From: Aestuariibaculum sediminum
GTDB taxonomy: Bacteria > Bacteroidota > Bacteroidia > Flavobacteriales > Flavobacteriaceae
NCBI RefSeq assembly: GCF_014596945.1
Contig: NZ_JACVXB010000010.1
Coordinates: 1 to 60,449 of the forward strand
Length of the DNA stretch: 60,449 nucleotides
Reading direction: 5' to 3'
The notes beneath the pieces were generated by a model that searched no databases, was not told where the DNA came from, and saw only the letters and a list, made by a program, of their open reading frames with translations. Positions 30,059 to 39,336 of the stretch are shown here, one piece after another (within the stretch, counting starts at the first letter, position 1; each line of letters starts with the position of its first letter). Position numbers and translations under genes: made by a program.

Positions 30059-31318
30059 ATGAAGGATTTATTTGAAAAAATTTATAAAGACAAAGGTCCA
30101 TTAGGTAAATGGGCGTCTCAAGCTGAGGGCTATTTTGTTTTTCCAAAATTAGAAGGTCAAATTTCTAATAGAATGAAATTTCAAGGGAAGGAAGTAATAA
30201 CCTGGAGTATCAACGATTATTTAGGGTTAGCAAACCATCCTGAAATTCGTAAAGTAGATGGAGAGGCTGGTGTAGAGTACGGTTCAGCTTATCCAATGGG
30301 AGCCAGAATGATGTCTGGCCATACAGATCTTCACGAGTTGCTTCAAAAGGAGTTAGCAGAATTTGTAAATAAAGAAGCGGCTTATTTATTAAACTTTGGA
30401 TATCAAGGAATGGTGTCTACAATAGATGCTTTAGTTTCTAAAGACGATATTATTGTTTACGATGTAGATGCACATGCCTGTATTATTGACGGAGTTCGTT
30501 TACACATGGGTAAACGCTTTACTTATAAGCATAATGACGTAGAAAGTTTAGAAAAAAATCTTGAGCGTGCCACTAAAATGGCAGAACAAACCGGAGGAGG
30601 TATTTTAGTAATCTCTGAAGGTGTTTTTGGTATGAGAGGTGAGCAAGGTAAATTAAAAGAAATTGCTGCGCTTAAAAAGAAATATAATTTTAGATTTTTA
30701 GTTGATGACGCTCACGGTTTTGGAACCTTGGGGAAAACAGGAGCAGGAGCAGGTGAAGAGCAAGGTGTGCAAGACGACATCGATGTGTATTTTGCTACTT
30801 TTGCTAAATCTATGGCCGGTACCGGAGCTTTTATTGCTGCCGACCAAGAAATTATAGATTATCTAAAGTATAATCTTCGTTCTCAAATGTTTGCGAAGTC
30901 ATTACAAATGCAATTAGTTGTAGGAGCCAGAAAGCGTTTGGAAATGCTTAAAACAATGCCAGAGTTAAAAGATAAACTTTGGGAAAATGTAAGAGCATTA
31001 CAATCAGGATTAAAAGATAGAGGTTTTGATATAGGAACAACGCAAAGTTGTGTAACTCCGGTGTATTTAAAGGGAAGTATTCCTGAGGCTATGGCTTTAG
31101 TGAAAGATTTAAGAGAGAATTTCGGTATTTTCTGTTCAATAGTTGTTTACCCAGTAATTCCAAAAGGATTAATATTATTGAGATTAATTCCTACGGCAAC
31201 ACATACTTTAGAAGATGTTAGAATTACTCTGGATGCTTTTGATGGTATTAGAGAACGATTAGAAAACGGTACTTACAAACGTTTATCAGCTTCGGTTGTA
31301 GCTGCAATGGGTGAGTAA
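30059..31318 (+). CDS. Alpha-oxoamine synthase, probable cysteate-C-fatty acyltransferase (or serine palmitoyltransferase)
   Basis: A 419-aa fold-type I PLP enzyme of the KBL/SPT/BioF group. H139 (DVDAHACIIDG) should stack on PLP, D217 and H219 lie in LVDDAHGFGTLG, and K250 in FATFAKSMAGTGAF is the Schiff-base lysine. The enzyme condenses an amino acid with a fatty acyl thioester with loss of CO2. In Flavobacterium johnsoniae an enzyme of this type makes the capnine base of sulfonolipids and is needed for efficient gliding. The neighbouring cysteine synthase-like gene supports cysteate as substrate here. Serine palmitoyltransferase remains possible; BioF is unlikely because no biotin genes are nearby. 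Confidence 0.82.
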   Translation: MKDLFEKIYKDKGPLGKWASQAEGYFVFPKLEGQISNRMKFQGKEVITWSINDYLGLANHPEIRKVDGEAGVEYGSAYPMGARMMSGHTDLHELLQKELAEFVNKEAAYLLNFGYQGMVSTIDALVSKDDIIVYDVDAHACIIDGVRLHMGKRFTYKHNDVESLEKNLERATKMAEQTGGGILVISEGVFGMRGEQGKLKEIAALKKKYNFRFLVDDAHGFGTLGKTGAGAGEEQGVQDDIDVYFATFAKSMAGTGAFIAADQEIIDYLKYNLRSQMFAKSLQMQLVVGARKRLEMLKTMPELKDKLWENVRALQSGLKDRGFDIGTTQSCVTPVYLKGSIPEAMALVKDLRENFGIFCSIVVYPVIPKGLILLRLIPTATHTLEDVRITLDAFDGIRERLENGTYKRLSASVVAAMGE

Positions 31319-31337
31319 TAGTACTATTCAATTTATA

Positions 31338-31374
31338 TAAAAAAACACCGCTAAAAATAGCGGTGTTTTTTTAT
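31338..31374. terminator. Bidirectional terminator
   Basis: AAAAAAACACCGCTA pairs with TAGCGGTGTTTTTTT around a 4-base loop. It lies between the convergent alpha-oxoamine synthase and GNAT-type genes and can serve both. Confidence 0.92.
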
Positions 31375-31387
31375 ATAGATATGTTAT

Positions 31388-32509
31388 TTATATGTTTTTT
31401 CTGTAAGTTCGTCTTTTGGCGTAGACGGTAGCATCAAAATGTTTCCAGATTTGTCTAATAGCCACATTGTCGTCTAACTCAGGAGTTCTTACACAAGTTT
31501 CAACACCTTTTTCTTTAAATGTATCGTAAAATTCATTAAAAATAAGGGCATGAACACCTTTATTTTGATAATCTGGATGAACACCTATTAAATAAAAAAT
31601 AGCGCTTTTACTGTTCTTTTTAGCTCTTAAAATATGCGAAAACCCAAATGGAAATAATTTTCCTTTTGCTTTTTGTAAGGCTTCGGCAAACGATGGTAAA
31701 ACAACTGCAAAGGCTATTAAATTATCGTCCTTATCTACTACGAATTTAATGTACTCCGGATTAACAAATCCTATGAATTTCTTTTTAAAATATTCTTTTT
31801 GAATGTCGGTAACCGCAACGAAAGACGATAGTTTAGCATAGGTATCGTTAAATAAATCAAACATGCGATCAACATAAGGCATAACCTGAGATGTTTTCGT
31901 GAAGTTTAATGCTTTTAACTGATAACGTCTGGTAATGATGTCGTTGAGTTTTACGAATACTTTAGGATCAACATTTTTGAATGAAAAACTACTTTCAGAA
32001 TATGATTTTTCAACATTATAGTTCAAAGCTTCATAATGCTTAATGTAGTAAGGGTGATTGTACCAGGTAACCATAGTTGCACGGGTTTCGAAGCCATCGT
32101 ACATAACGCCAACTTTGTCTAAGTTTGAGAACCCCACAGGGCCTTCGGCGTACTCGAGACCATGAGATCGTCCTATGTCTTCTACTTTGTTAAGTAATGT
32201 TTTTGAAACTTCAAGGTCATCAATAAAATCGAACCATCCAAAACGCATTTTTTTAACGTTTTGTCCTTTAACTTCTAACCAGTTTATCATGGCAGCAACA
32301 CGTCCTACAACTTCATTTTTATTATTATAGGCAAGGAAAAGAGTGGCTTCGGCATCATGAAAAACAGGGTTTTCATTGGGGTCAAATGTTTTCATTTCCT
32401 CTGTGATAATAGGGGGAACCCAATATTTCGAATCTTTATAAAGTTTGAATGGAAACTTTACAAAGTTTTTTAAATCTTTCTTTGTTTTAACTTCTTTTAA
32501 TGTAATCAT
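31388..32509 (-). CDS. Large GNAT-type acyltransferase, candidate sulfonolipid/ceramide N-acyltransferase
   Basis: A 373-aa protein. The N-terminal block FVKFPFKLYKDSKYWVPPI (from about residue 16) and the following NPVFHDAEATLFLAY..VGRVAAMIN define a long GNAT-related family; a second GNAT-like core with IGVHPDYQNKGVHALIF (about 318-334) carries the acyl-CoA pyrophosphate-binding pattern. As I recall, this family includes bacterial ceramide synthase-type N-acyltransferases. Sitting next to a capnine-base synthase, it could attach the second fatty acid. This is inference; the annotation GNAT-family acyltransferase is safe. Confidence 0.7.
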   Translation of the reverse strand: MITLKEVKTKKDLKNFVKFPFKLYKDSKYWVPPIITEEMKTFDPNENPVFHDAEATLFLAYNNKNEVVGRVAAMINWLEVKGQNVKKMRFGWFDFIDDLEVSKTLLNKVEDIGRSHGLEYAEGPVGFSNLDKVGVMYDGFETRATMVTWYNHPYYIKHYEALNYNVEKSYSESSFSFKNVDPKVFVKLNDIITRRYQLKALNFTKTSQVMPYVDRMFDLFNDTYAKLSSFVAVTDIQKEYFKKKFIGFVNPEYIKFVVDKDDNLIAFAVVLPSFAEALQKAKGKLFPFGFSHILRAKKNSKSAIFYLIGVHPDYQNKGVHALIFNEFYDTFKEKGVETCVRTPELDDNVAIRQIWKHFDATVYAKRRTYRKNI

Positions 32510-32532
32510 AAGTTTTTGTGGAAGATATAGAA

Positions 32533-33534
32533 TTAATTGAATTCTACGGATTCGCGTTTCTGTTTTGAGTTAATCAAATCGTTATTGTTCTTATTCTTAT
32601 TTCTTCGGGCCCGGCGCTTCCCTTCGTCTTTAGCAGAGGTGCCATTATCGATGTTTTCAATTTGATCTTTGTGAAAATCTAACCGGTAGGACATTCCGAA
32701 GTTAACACCAAAAACCGAAGGTGTATCTTTAGTGTTAAGTGTTACAGCGGAATCCAACTGAAAATTTTTGCTTAGTAAATATGCGCCTCCTAGTCTAAAT
32801 AAGTTGTCGGCATAGAAATCGCTTTTTATACCTTGTGTTTCTGCAAAAATAACCCATTTAGGGTTAAACGAATGTGTTAATGTTAAAATATATTGAAAGT
32901 CTGACTGGTCTGTTCCTATGCGATCTTTTATAAAGTTCATTATAAACACAAATCCACCTGCAAAATTATTTTGAGTAGCAATCATAACTTTAGGACTAAA
33001 ACCCTCAATACCTACAGCGGTAAATGGATTTTTTTTCGTGTCGTAATTAGCGCCTAAATAAACCGAAATAGCCGGAATTAAAGAATTCCATTTAAAACTA
33101 TGGTTGGCTTTCCAGCTGTATAAATTTGTTTTATTGCGCACTTCATTTTTATAGGGATCGTAGATTAAATATTTAGCACCAACGGATAAAAATTTAAAAT
33201 TTGCTCGTTCTTCATCTGAACTTATGGTAGAAATATATGTTTTGGTATCACTTTGGAAGGTGCCTTCAACATTTAATTCTAATTGCTCCCATAAAAGACC
33301 GTAACGCGCAGCAAAGTCTACACCATAACCTGAAATTTCATACTTAGGTGAAGGTGTGCGGTTTTCTTTAATATAATACGGGCCTGCTTCAAATTGTAAA
33401 ACATTTGTGCCGACTGAAAAAGCGCTTCGGGATGCTCCGGGTCGGTTTGAGTTAATTACGTCGGTGTATTGGGCAAAGCCTTTGGCGGCCATAAAACTAA
33501 GCGAAATAAACAAAGTGGTTTTAAATAGTTTCAT
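32533..33534 (-). CDS. Outer-membrane transporter-like beta-barrel protein
   Basis: A 333-aa protein with a signal peptide (about 1-21), repeated amphipathic beta strands with aromatic girdles, the opening motif INSNRPGASRSAFSVGTNVLQFE, and a charged disordered tail (KRRARRNKNKNNN). The opening resembles the MetA-pathway/phenol-degradation porin-like family that Flavobacteriia carry as transporter. It is 23 bp upstream of the GNAT-type gene on the same strand, so the two are co-transcribed. Ligand unknown. Confidence 0.72.
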   Translation of the reverse strand: MKLFKTTLFISLSFMAAKGFAQYTDVINSNRPGASRSAFSVGTNVLQFEAGPYYIKENRTPSPKYEISGYGVDFAARYGLLWEQLELNVEGTFQSDTKTYISTISSDEERANFKFLSVGAKYLIYDPYKNEVRNKTNLYSWKANHSFKWNSLIPAISVYLGANYDTKKNPFTAVGIEGFSPKVMIATQNNFAGGFVFIMNFIKDRIGTDQSDFQYILTLTHSFNPKWVIFAETQGIKSDFYADNLFRLGGAYLLSKNFQLDSAVTLNTKDTPSVFGVNFGMSYRLDFHKDQIENIDNGTSAKDEGKRRARRNKNKNNNDLINSKQKRESVEFN

Positions 33535-33757
33535 CTGTAAATGTTATATTCGATTTTAAAAATGTCAGATCGAATTAGCCTGCTACACCATTCTAAATTT
33601 GGCGATTAATGAAGCTTATTTCAAAATGATGCATTTAAATTTCGCTGTATCAATATGATAAAACGATTGCTGTAATGTTACCGCTTTAGGTATATCAAAT
33701 ATATAGATTTTATAGTTTTTTTATCATTTTTGAACGTTTTTTAAACATTTAGAATTG

Positions 33758-33765
33758 TATTTTTG
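33758..33765 (+). promoter_or_regulatory. Candidate -7 box for the DUF4834/YfhO operon
   Basis: TATTTTTG fits TAnnTTTG and ends 15 bp before the ATG at 33780, so the leader would be very short. A TTG at 33730-33732 is about 5 bp too far upstream for a perfect -33 element. Confidence 0.5.
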
Positions 33766-33779
33766 TTAAAAATAATTTT

Positions 33780-34061
33780 ATGATACAACAGGCATCGGTT
33801 AGCGGGGTGATACGAATGATATTGATAATTATCCTTGTGTATTACGGGATAAAAATTATTTCGAGATTATTAACACCGTTTCTTATAAAATATGTTTCAA
33901 AAAAGGCTGAAGAACGATTTGGAGGTCAATTTGGTGGGTTTCAGCAACGAAAACAAGAACCAGCAAAAAAAGAAGGTGAAGTAACCATCGATAAAATGCC
34001 AAACACAAAATCTACAAATAAAGACGTTGGTGAATACGTGGATTACGAAGAAATTGACTAA
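33780..34061 (+). CDS. DUF4834-type small membrane protein
   Basis: A 93-aa protein with one hydrophobic segment (about 9-34) followed by a charged cytoplasmic tail (KKAEERFGGQFGGFQQRKQEP onward) ending in VGEYVDYEEID. It matches my memory of DUF4834, limited to Bacteroidota and often placed before YfhO. It is 31 bp upstream of the YfhO gene and probably heads the surface-glycan operon. Function unknown. Confidence 0.75.
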   Translation: MIQQASVSGVIRMILIIILVYYGIKIISRLLTPFLIKYVSKKAEERFGGQFGGFQQRKQEPAKKEGEVTIDKMPNTKSTNKDVGEYVDYEEID

Positions 34062-34092
34062 TTTTCGCACTCATTGTTTTTAAACCATTTTC

Positions 34093-36534
34093 ATGCAATT
34101 ATCATTAAAAAAAGTACTTCCGCATTTATTAGTAATTGTCGGGTTTGTTATTGTTTCATTAGCTTATTTTAACCCTGTTTTAAAAGGAAAGAAGATTTTT
34201 CAGAGCGACATCATGCAATATATAGGCATGAGCAAACAGCAAAATGATTTTAGAGAATCAACAGGCACAGAAACTTATTGGACGGATAGTGCTTTTGCCG
34301 GTATGCCTACATATCAGCTAGGAGCAAAATATCCTCATAATTATATAAAAGAATTAGATTTAGCTTTGCGCTTTTTACCGCGTCCCGCTGATTATTTATT
34401 TCTATATTTTATTGGCTTTTACATTCTATTGCTTGTCATGAAAGTCGATTTTAAATTAGCAGCTCTCGGAGCGCTTGCTTTTGGGTTTTCTACCTATTTA
34501 ATTATAATTCTCGGTGTTGGACATAATAGTAAAGCCCATGCTATTGCTTATATGCCTCTAGTTTTAAGTGGAATTATTTTAACCTTTCAGCGTAAGTATA
34601 TATTAGGTTTTTTATTAACCACTGTTGCTATGGGACTGGAATTGGTCTCCAACCATTTTCAAATGACCTATTACTTACTGTTCTTAGTTGTTATATTAGG
34701 AATTGCTTATTTGGTAGATGCTTATAACAATAAAACCTTACCTCATTTTATTAAGGCTATAGGCGTTCTTATATGGGCTGTAATGTTATCTATAGCGTTG
34801 AATGCGACAAACATTTTAGCTACTCAGGAGTATGTTAAGGAAAGTAAGCGTGGAAAAAGCGAATTAACCATTAATCCTGATGGTTCTCCAAAAGCAGTTG
34901 CTACAGGATTAGATAAAGATTATATTACGCAATTTAGTTACGGTATAGCAGAAACATTTAACCTTTTTATTCCCAGATTTATGGGGGGCGGAAACAGTGA
35001 AGACCTCGGCAAAGATTCTGCCCTGTATAATCAGCTTAGAAATATGGGGGCGAGTGTAAAAGATGCTACAGATTTTTCTAAAAACGCTCCAACTTATTGG
35101 GGTGACCAACCCATAGTCGAGGCGCCGGCCTATATAGGAGCCGTGATTATATTTTTATTCGTTTTTGCCTTGTTTTTGGTCAAAGGTCGACTTAAATGGT
35201 GGCTGGTTGGTGGAACTGTATTTTCCCTGCTGTTATCTTATGGGAAAAACTTTAGTTTATTAACCGATTTCTTTATCGATTATGTGCCTTTATATAACAA
35301 ATTTAGGGCAGTAACTTCTATTCAGGTTATTTTAGAATTATGCATTCCTGTATTGGCTATTTTCGGATTGGTGAAATTATTTAAAGATGAGCATTCCAAA
35401 GAAGAAAAACTTAAAGCTTTAAAGTATACAGCGGCTATTACCGGAGGTTTAGCCTTATTATTTTTGGTGTTTAAAACAACCTTATTCGATTTTGTTGGTG
35501 TTAATGATGGTTTTTATCGCCAGAATTACGGCCCCGATTTTGTGGATGCCCTAAAAAAAGATAGAAAATCTCTTTTTACAAATGACACCATTAGAACGTT
35601 CGTATTAGTGATACTTTCCGCAGGTGCAGTTTATTTATTTCTGAAAGAAAAACTTAAAAAGCAATGGGTAATTGTTGCGTTTGGCGCTTTGATTTTATTT
35701 GATTTGGTTGGTGTTAACCGACGTTATGTAAATAATGACGATTTTGTATCGGCCAGGCAAGTTGATAAACCATTTACAGCAAATAATATCGACAAGGAAA
35801 TTCTAAAAGACGATGGACATTTTAGAGTCTATGATTTAGTTTCTGGTCCGTCAAAACCTTCATATTATCATAATTCATTAACAGGTTATAATGCCGCCGA
35901 GTTACGACGCTACAATGATATTTTTGAATTTTATGTGGCTAAGAATAATATGAATGTATTAAGCCTATTAAATACAAAATACATTATTGCTCAGGACAAA
36001 GAAGGTAAAATGTTTCCTTATGTAAACGACGAGGCTAATGGAAATGCCTGGTTTATTGAAAGCTTTAAAGTTGTTGACCATCCAAATGATGAAATACGTG
36101 CTCTGGAGAAATTGGAAACTAAAAAACAGGCCGTTCTTAATACTGGTGAATTTGGTAATCACTTTAAAACTAAAGGTATTCCAAATTACGTTGTAGATTC
36201 CACGGCAACAATACAACTGGTAGAGCATCAGCCAAATTATTTAAAATATCAGTCAGATAATAAGAATAAAGGCTTCGCAGTTTTTTCTGAAATTTATTAT
36301 GGTAATGGGTGGAAAACTTTTATAGACGGAAAAGAGGCGTCTCATATTAGGGTAGATTACACACTTCGAGGCATGGAAATTCCCGCAGGAAAGCATACTA
36401 TTGAGTTTAAATTTGATCCAGATGTTGTTAAAACAGGAAGCAGCATCACTCTGGCAAGTTCTATAATTTTTGCCATACTATTATTTGGAGGGCTATTTTA
36501 CGAGTTTAAGAATAAATCAGAAACCAGTGCCTAA
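34093..36534 (+). CDS. YfhO-family membrane protein (glycosyltransferase-like)
   Basis: An 813-aa polytopic protein with about 12-14 hydrophobic segments: one near the N-terminus, a cluster at about 95-250, more at 345-520 and one at the end (about 788-806). Large soluble loops include a C-terminal domain with YGNGWKTFIDGKEASHIRVDY, the YfhO hallmark. Bacillus YfhO glycosylates lipoteichoic acid; in Bacteroidota the acceptor is not known. Its end overlaps the next glycosyltransferase gene by 8 bp. Confidence 0.9.
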   Translation: MQLSLKKVLPHLLVIVGFVIVSLAYFNPVLKGKKIFQSDIMQYIGMSKQQNDFRESTGTETYWTDSAFAGMPTYQLGAKYPHNYIKELDLALRFLPRPADYLFLYFIGFYILLLVMKVDFKLAALGALAFGFSTYLIIILGVGHNSKAHAIAYMPLVLSGIILTFQRKYILGFLLTTVAMGLELVSNHFQMTYYLLFLVVILGIAYLVDAYNNKTLPHFIKAIGVLIWAVMLSIALNATNILATQEYVKESKRGKSELTINPDGSPKAVATGLDKDYITQFSYGIAETFNLFIPRFMGGGNSEDLGKDSALYNQLRNMGASVKDATDFSKNAPTYWGDQPIVEAPAYIGAVIIFLFVFALFLVKGRLKWWLVGGTVFSLLLSYGKNFSLLTDFFIDYVPLYNKFRAVTSIQVILELCIPVLAIFGLVKLFKDEHSKEEKLKALKYTAAITGGLALLFLVFKTTLFDFVGVNDGFYRQNYGPDFVDALKKDRKSLFTNDTIRTFVLVILSAGAVYLFLKEKLKKQWVIVAFGALILFDLVGVNRRYVNNDDFVSARQVDKPFTANNIDKEILKDDGHFRVYDLVSGPSKPSYYHNSLTGYNAAELRRYNDIFEFYVAKNNMNVLSLLNTKYIIAQDKEGKMFPYVNDEANGNAWFIESFKVVDHPNDEIRALEKLETKKQAVLNTGEFGNHFKTKGIPNYVVDSTATIQLVEHQPNYLKYQSDNKNKGFAVFSEIYYGNGWKTFIDGKEASHIRVDYTLRGMEIPAGKHTIEFKFDPDVVKTGSSITLASSIIFAILLFGGLFYEFKNKSETSA

Positions 36535-37804
36535 AAAAGTACTTATAATAACTTATTACTGGCCACCTGCAGGTGGCCCGGGAGTACAACGTTGGCTAAA
36601 ATTTGTGAAATATTTACCAGAATTTGATATTGAACCAATAGTTTATATTCCTGAAAACCCTAATTATCCACTTCGTGATGAGAGTTTGTTAAAGGAGGTT
36701 TCAAATGAATTAGCTATTATAAGGCAACCTATAAAAGAACCTTATAAATTAGCAGGTTTATTTTCAAAATCAGCTTCGAAGTCAATAAGTAAAGGCATAA
36801 TTCCTGCACAGAAAGAACAAAGTTTTATAGAAAAATTAATGCTTTTTGTTCGTGGTAATTTCTTTATCCCAGATGCACGTAAGGCTTGGGTTAAACCATC
36901 GGTAAAGTTTCTTTCTGAGTATTTAAAGAATGAAGCGATTGAAACCATTATAACGACAGGGCCACCTCATAGTTTGCATTTAATAGGCTTACAATTAAAG
37001 GAATCATTAGGTGTAAAATGGTTAGCCGATTTTAGAGACCCGTGGACAACAATCGGGTATCATAAGCAGCTTAAACTAACCAAATCTTCAGAAAAAAGGC
37101 ATAAGGCTTTAGAGAAAGAAGTTTTAAATAAGGCAGATCAAATTATAGTAACCAGTTTTACAACAAAATCAGAGTTTGAAGCCTTAACCCAAAAGCCAAT
37201 TCAGGTGATTACTAATGGTTACGATAACCAGTCTGTCCAAAATTTAAAAATGGACACTAAGTTTTCGATTGCCCATATCGGATCATTACTTTCAAAACGT
37301 AACCCAGAGGTGTTATGGCGGGTTTTAAGGGATTTAAGGAAAGAAAGTGATGGATTTGCAAAGGATTTTCAGTTAAACTTAATAGGGGCTATAAGTGAAG
37401 ATGTTCTTAAAACTATTTATTCCTATGGTTTAGATAACTGCATTAAAAACCTAGGTTATGTATCTCATGAAAAAGCGATAAAGTATCAAAAACAATCGCA
37501 GGTATTATTACTAATTGAAATAGATTCCGAAGAGACTAAATGTATTATTCCTGGTAAGCTGTTTGAATATATGGTGTCCGACCGACCTATTATTGCATTA
37601 GGTCCTAAAGAATCGGATGTCGAAAAAATAATAAAAGAGACCAACACAGGGCACTATTTTTATTACACCAGTTACAATGCATTAAAATCTGTTATTTTCG
37701 AGCATTACAAAGCCTACAAGGATGATGCGTTAAAAGTGCAAGCCATAGGATTACAAAAATATAGTCGTAAAGCTTTAACCAAATCGTTATCTAATTTCAT
37801 TTAA
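36527..37804 (+). CDS. Glycosyltransferase family 4-like protein
   Basis: A 425-aa GT-B type protein. It begins VPKKVLIITYYWPPAGGPGVQRW, the usual opening of flavobacterial GT4 enzymes with the glycine-rich acceptor loop. Later, KWLADFRDPWT and a C-terminal nucleotide-sugar half (IIPGKLFEYMVSDRPIIALGP, with the conserved Glu) follow. The frame is open back to an ATG at 36470, 65 bp inside yfhO, but the family starts at the GTG at 36527, overlapping yfhO by 8 bp. It works with YfhO and the flippase in glycan assembly; sugar unknown. Confidence 0.88.
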   Translation: MPKKVLIITYYWPPAGGPGVQRWLKFVKYLPEFDIEPIVYIPENPNYPLRDESLLKEVSNELAIIRQPIKEPYKLAGLFSKSASKSISKGIIPAQKEQSFIEKLMLFVRGNFFIPDARKAWVKPSVKFLSEYLKNEAIETIITTGPPHSLHLIGLQLKESLGVKWLADFRDPWTTIGYHKQLKLTKSSEKRHKALEKEVLNKADQIIVTSFTTKSEFEALTQKPIQVITNGYDNQSVQNLKMDTKFSIAHIGSLLSKRNPEVLWRVLRDLRKESDGFAKDFQLNLIGAISEDVLKTIYSYGLDNCIKNLGYVSHEKAIKYQKQSQVLLLIEIDSEETKCIIPGKLFEYMVSDRPIIALGPKESDVEKIIKETNTGHYFYYTSYNALKSVIFEHYKAYKDDALKVQAIGLQKYSRKALTKSLSNFI

Positions 37805-37805
37805 A

Positions 37806-39263
37806 ATGGGAGTCGTAGCTTTACAATCTTTAAAAAACGTAATTTCCACCTATTTAGGTTTTGTTATAGGTGCTATAAACACCCTGTTTTTATTTACTAA
37901 CTTTATGAGTGATGCCTATTATGGTATGGTGGGTTATATGCTTTCGTTAGCTTATGTAATAATGCCTGTAATGGCCTTTGGGGTTCACAATACACTTGTA
38001 AAGTTTTATTCTACATTTAAAACCAGGGTATCGCTAAATAGCTTTTTAACTTTAATGCTTTTTCTTCCGTTAATTATAATACTACCATTAAGTGCAATAG
38101 GTTATTTTAGTTATAACAGTATAGCTTCGTTTTTGTCAAGAGAAAATTCAATTATAGAAAATTATTTGTGGCATACGTTTATCATTGCGGTAGCTTTGGC
38201 GTATTTTGAAGTATTCTTTGCTTGGGCTAAAGTACAAATGCAAACTGTTTTTGGCAATTTTATGAAGGAGGTGTTTCATAGAGTAGGTACTATGGTGTTA
38301 CTTTTTTTATTGTATTTTAAAGTTATTGATATAGAGCAGTTCATGCAGGGTATTGTTTTAGTTTATATTATACGCATGCTCATTATGAAGATTTACGCCT
38401 TCAGTTTAAAATGGCCCGTTTTAATTTTTAAGAAATTAAATAATTGGCAAAGCATTATTAAGTACTCTTTTTTAATCATTATTGCTGGTTCTGTAGCAAG
38501 TGTCTTATTGGATGTAGATAAAGTAATGTTGGGGTATTATATCCCTATAGGTGAGATCGCGTATTATAACGTCGCTATTTATATTGCAGCAGTAATTGCG
38601 GTGCCTTTGCGTTCAATGCATCAAATACTTCTGCCTTTATCGGCCAAATATATAAATGAAAAGGATCTTAAATCGCTCGACGATTTGTCTAAAAGAAGCT
38701 CATTAACTCTGTTTATAGTAAGCGGATTAATTTTTTTATTAATCGTTCTTAATATAAATCAACTGTACTTAATAATAGAGGAACAATATAGTGATGGTTT
38801 ATTTGTTGTTCTAATTATTAGCCTTGCGAAATTATACGATGCACTTTTAGGAAGTAATAACGCTATTTTATTTAATAGTGATTACTACAGAATTGTTCTG
38901 TTTTTGGGAGTTATTCTTGTAGTATTAATGGTTATTCTCAATATTATTTTTATTCCTTTGTTTGGAATAAATGGAGCTGCATTTGCCACTTTCTTAGCTA
39001 TGTTTTTATATAACAGTATAAAATTGTTTTTTGTTTATAAGAAATTTAGAATATTACCATTTACTGCAAATACGTTTAAGACAGGAATTGTTATTGTTTT
39101 GGGGGTTGGGTTATTTTATTTTTGGGATTTTCCATTTTATCCCATTGTAAATATTACTTTAAAATCTGCTCTAGTCACTGTAGTTTATATTTACATTATT
39201 CATAAGTTTAAATTATCTGAAAACATATCGTCATTACTGGATCGTTTTATAAAGATTAACTAA
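37806..39263 (+). CDS. Polysaccharide/oligosaccharide flippase (Wzx-like, MATE/MOP superfamily)
   Basis: A 485-aa protein with about 14 membrane helices evenly spread over its length and the MOP-type inner repeat. A conserved block LLDVDKVMLGYYIPIGEIAYYNVAIYI near the middle matches the O-antigen flippase family. The start is one base after the stop of the glycosyltransferase gene. It should transfer a lipid-linked glycan across the inner membrane. Confidence 0.9.
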   Translation: MGVVALQSLKNVISTYLGFVIGAINTLFLFTNFMSDAYYGMVGYMLSLAYVIMPVMAFGVHNTLVKFYSTFKTRVSLNSFLTLMLFLPLIIILPLSAIGYFSYNSIASFLSRENSIIENYLWHTFIIAVALAYFEVFFAWAKVQMQTVFGNFMKEVFHRVGTMVLLFLLYFKVIDIEQFMQGIVLVYIIRMLIMKIYAFSLKWPVLIFKKLNNWQSIIKYSFLIIIAGSVASVLLDVDKVMLGYYIPIGEIAYYNVAIYIAAVIAVPLRSMHQILLPLSAKYINEKDLKSLDDLSKRSSLTLFIVSGLIFLLIVLNINQLYLIIEEQYSDGLFVVLIISLAKLYDALLGSNNAILFNSDYYRIVLFLGVILVVLMVILNIIFIPLFGINGAAFATFLAMFLYNSIKLFFVYKKFRILPFTANTFKTGIVIVLGVGLFYFWDFPFYPIVNITLKSALVTVVYIYIIHKFKLSENISSLLDRFIKIN

Positions 39264-39310
39264 AAAAGAAAACCCCTCGAAGTTGCTTTAGGGCGAACAT
39301 TTCGAAGGGA
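39264..39310 (-). terminator. Terminator between the flippase and the Asn/Arg-rich protein gene
   Basis: TTCGAAGGG (39301-39309) pairs with CCCTCGAA (39274-39281) with one bulged base. Read on the minus strand it is followed by a T-rich run (complement of 39260-39273), so it mainly ends the minus-strand transcript. Confidence 0.65.
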
Positions 39311-39336
39311 TTTCTAAACTAACCAACCAAAAATTT

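Noticed and set aside
36470-36526. ATG start of the glycosyltransferase inside yfhO
   Set aside because: Gives a 19-residue extension unlike the family opening; the GTG at 36527 is at the expected place.
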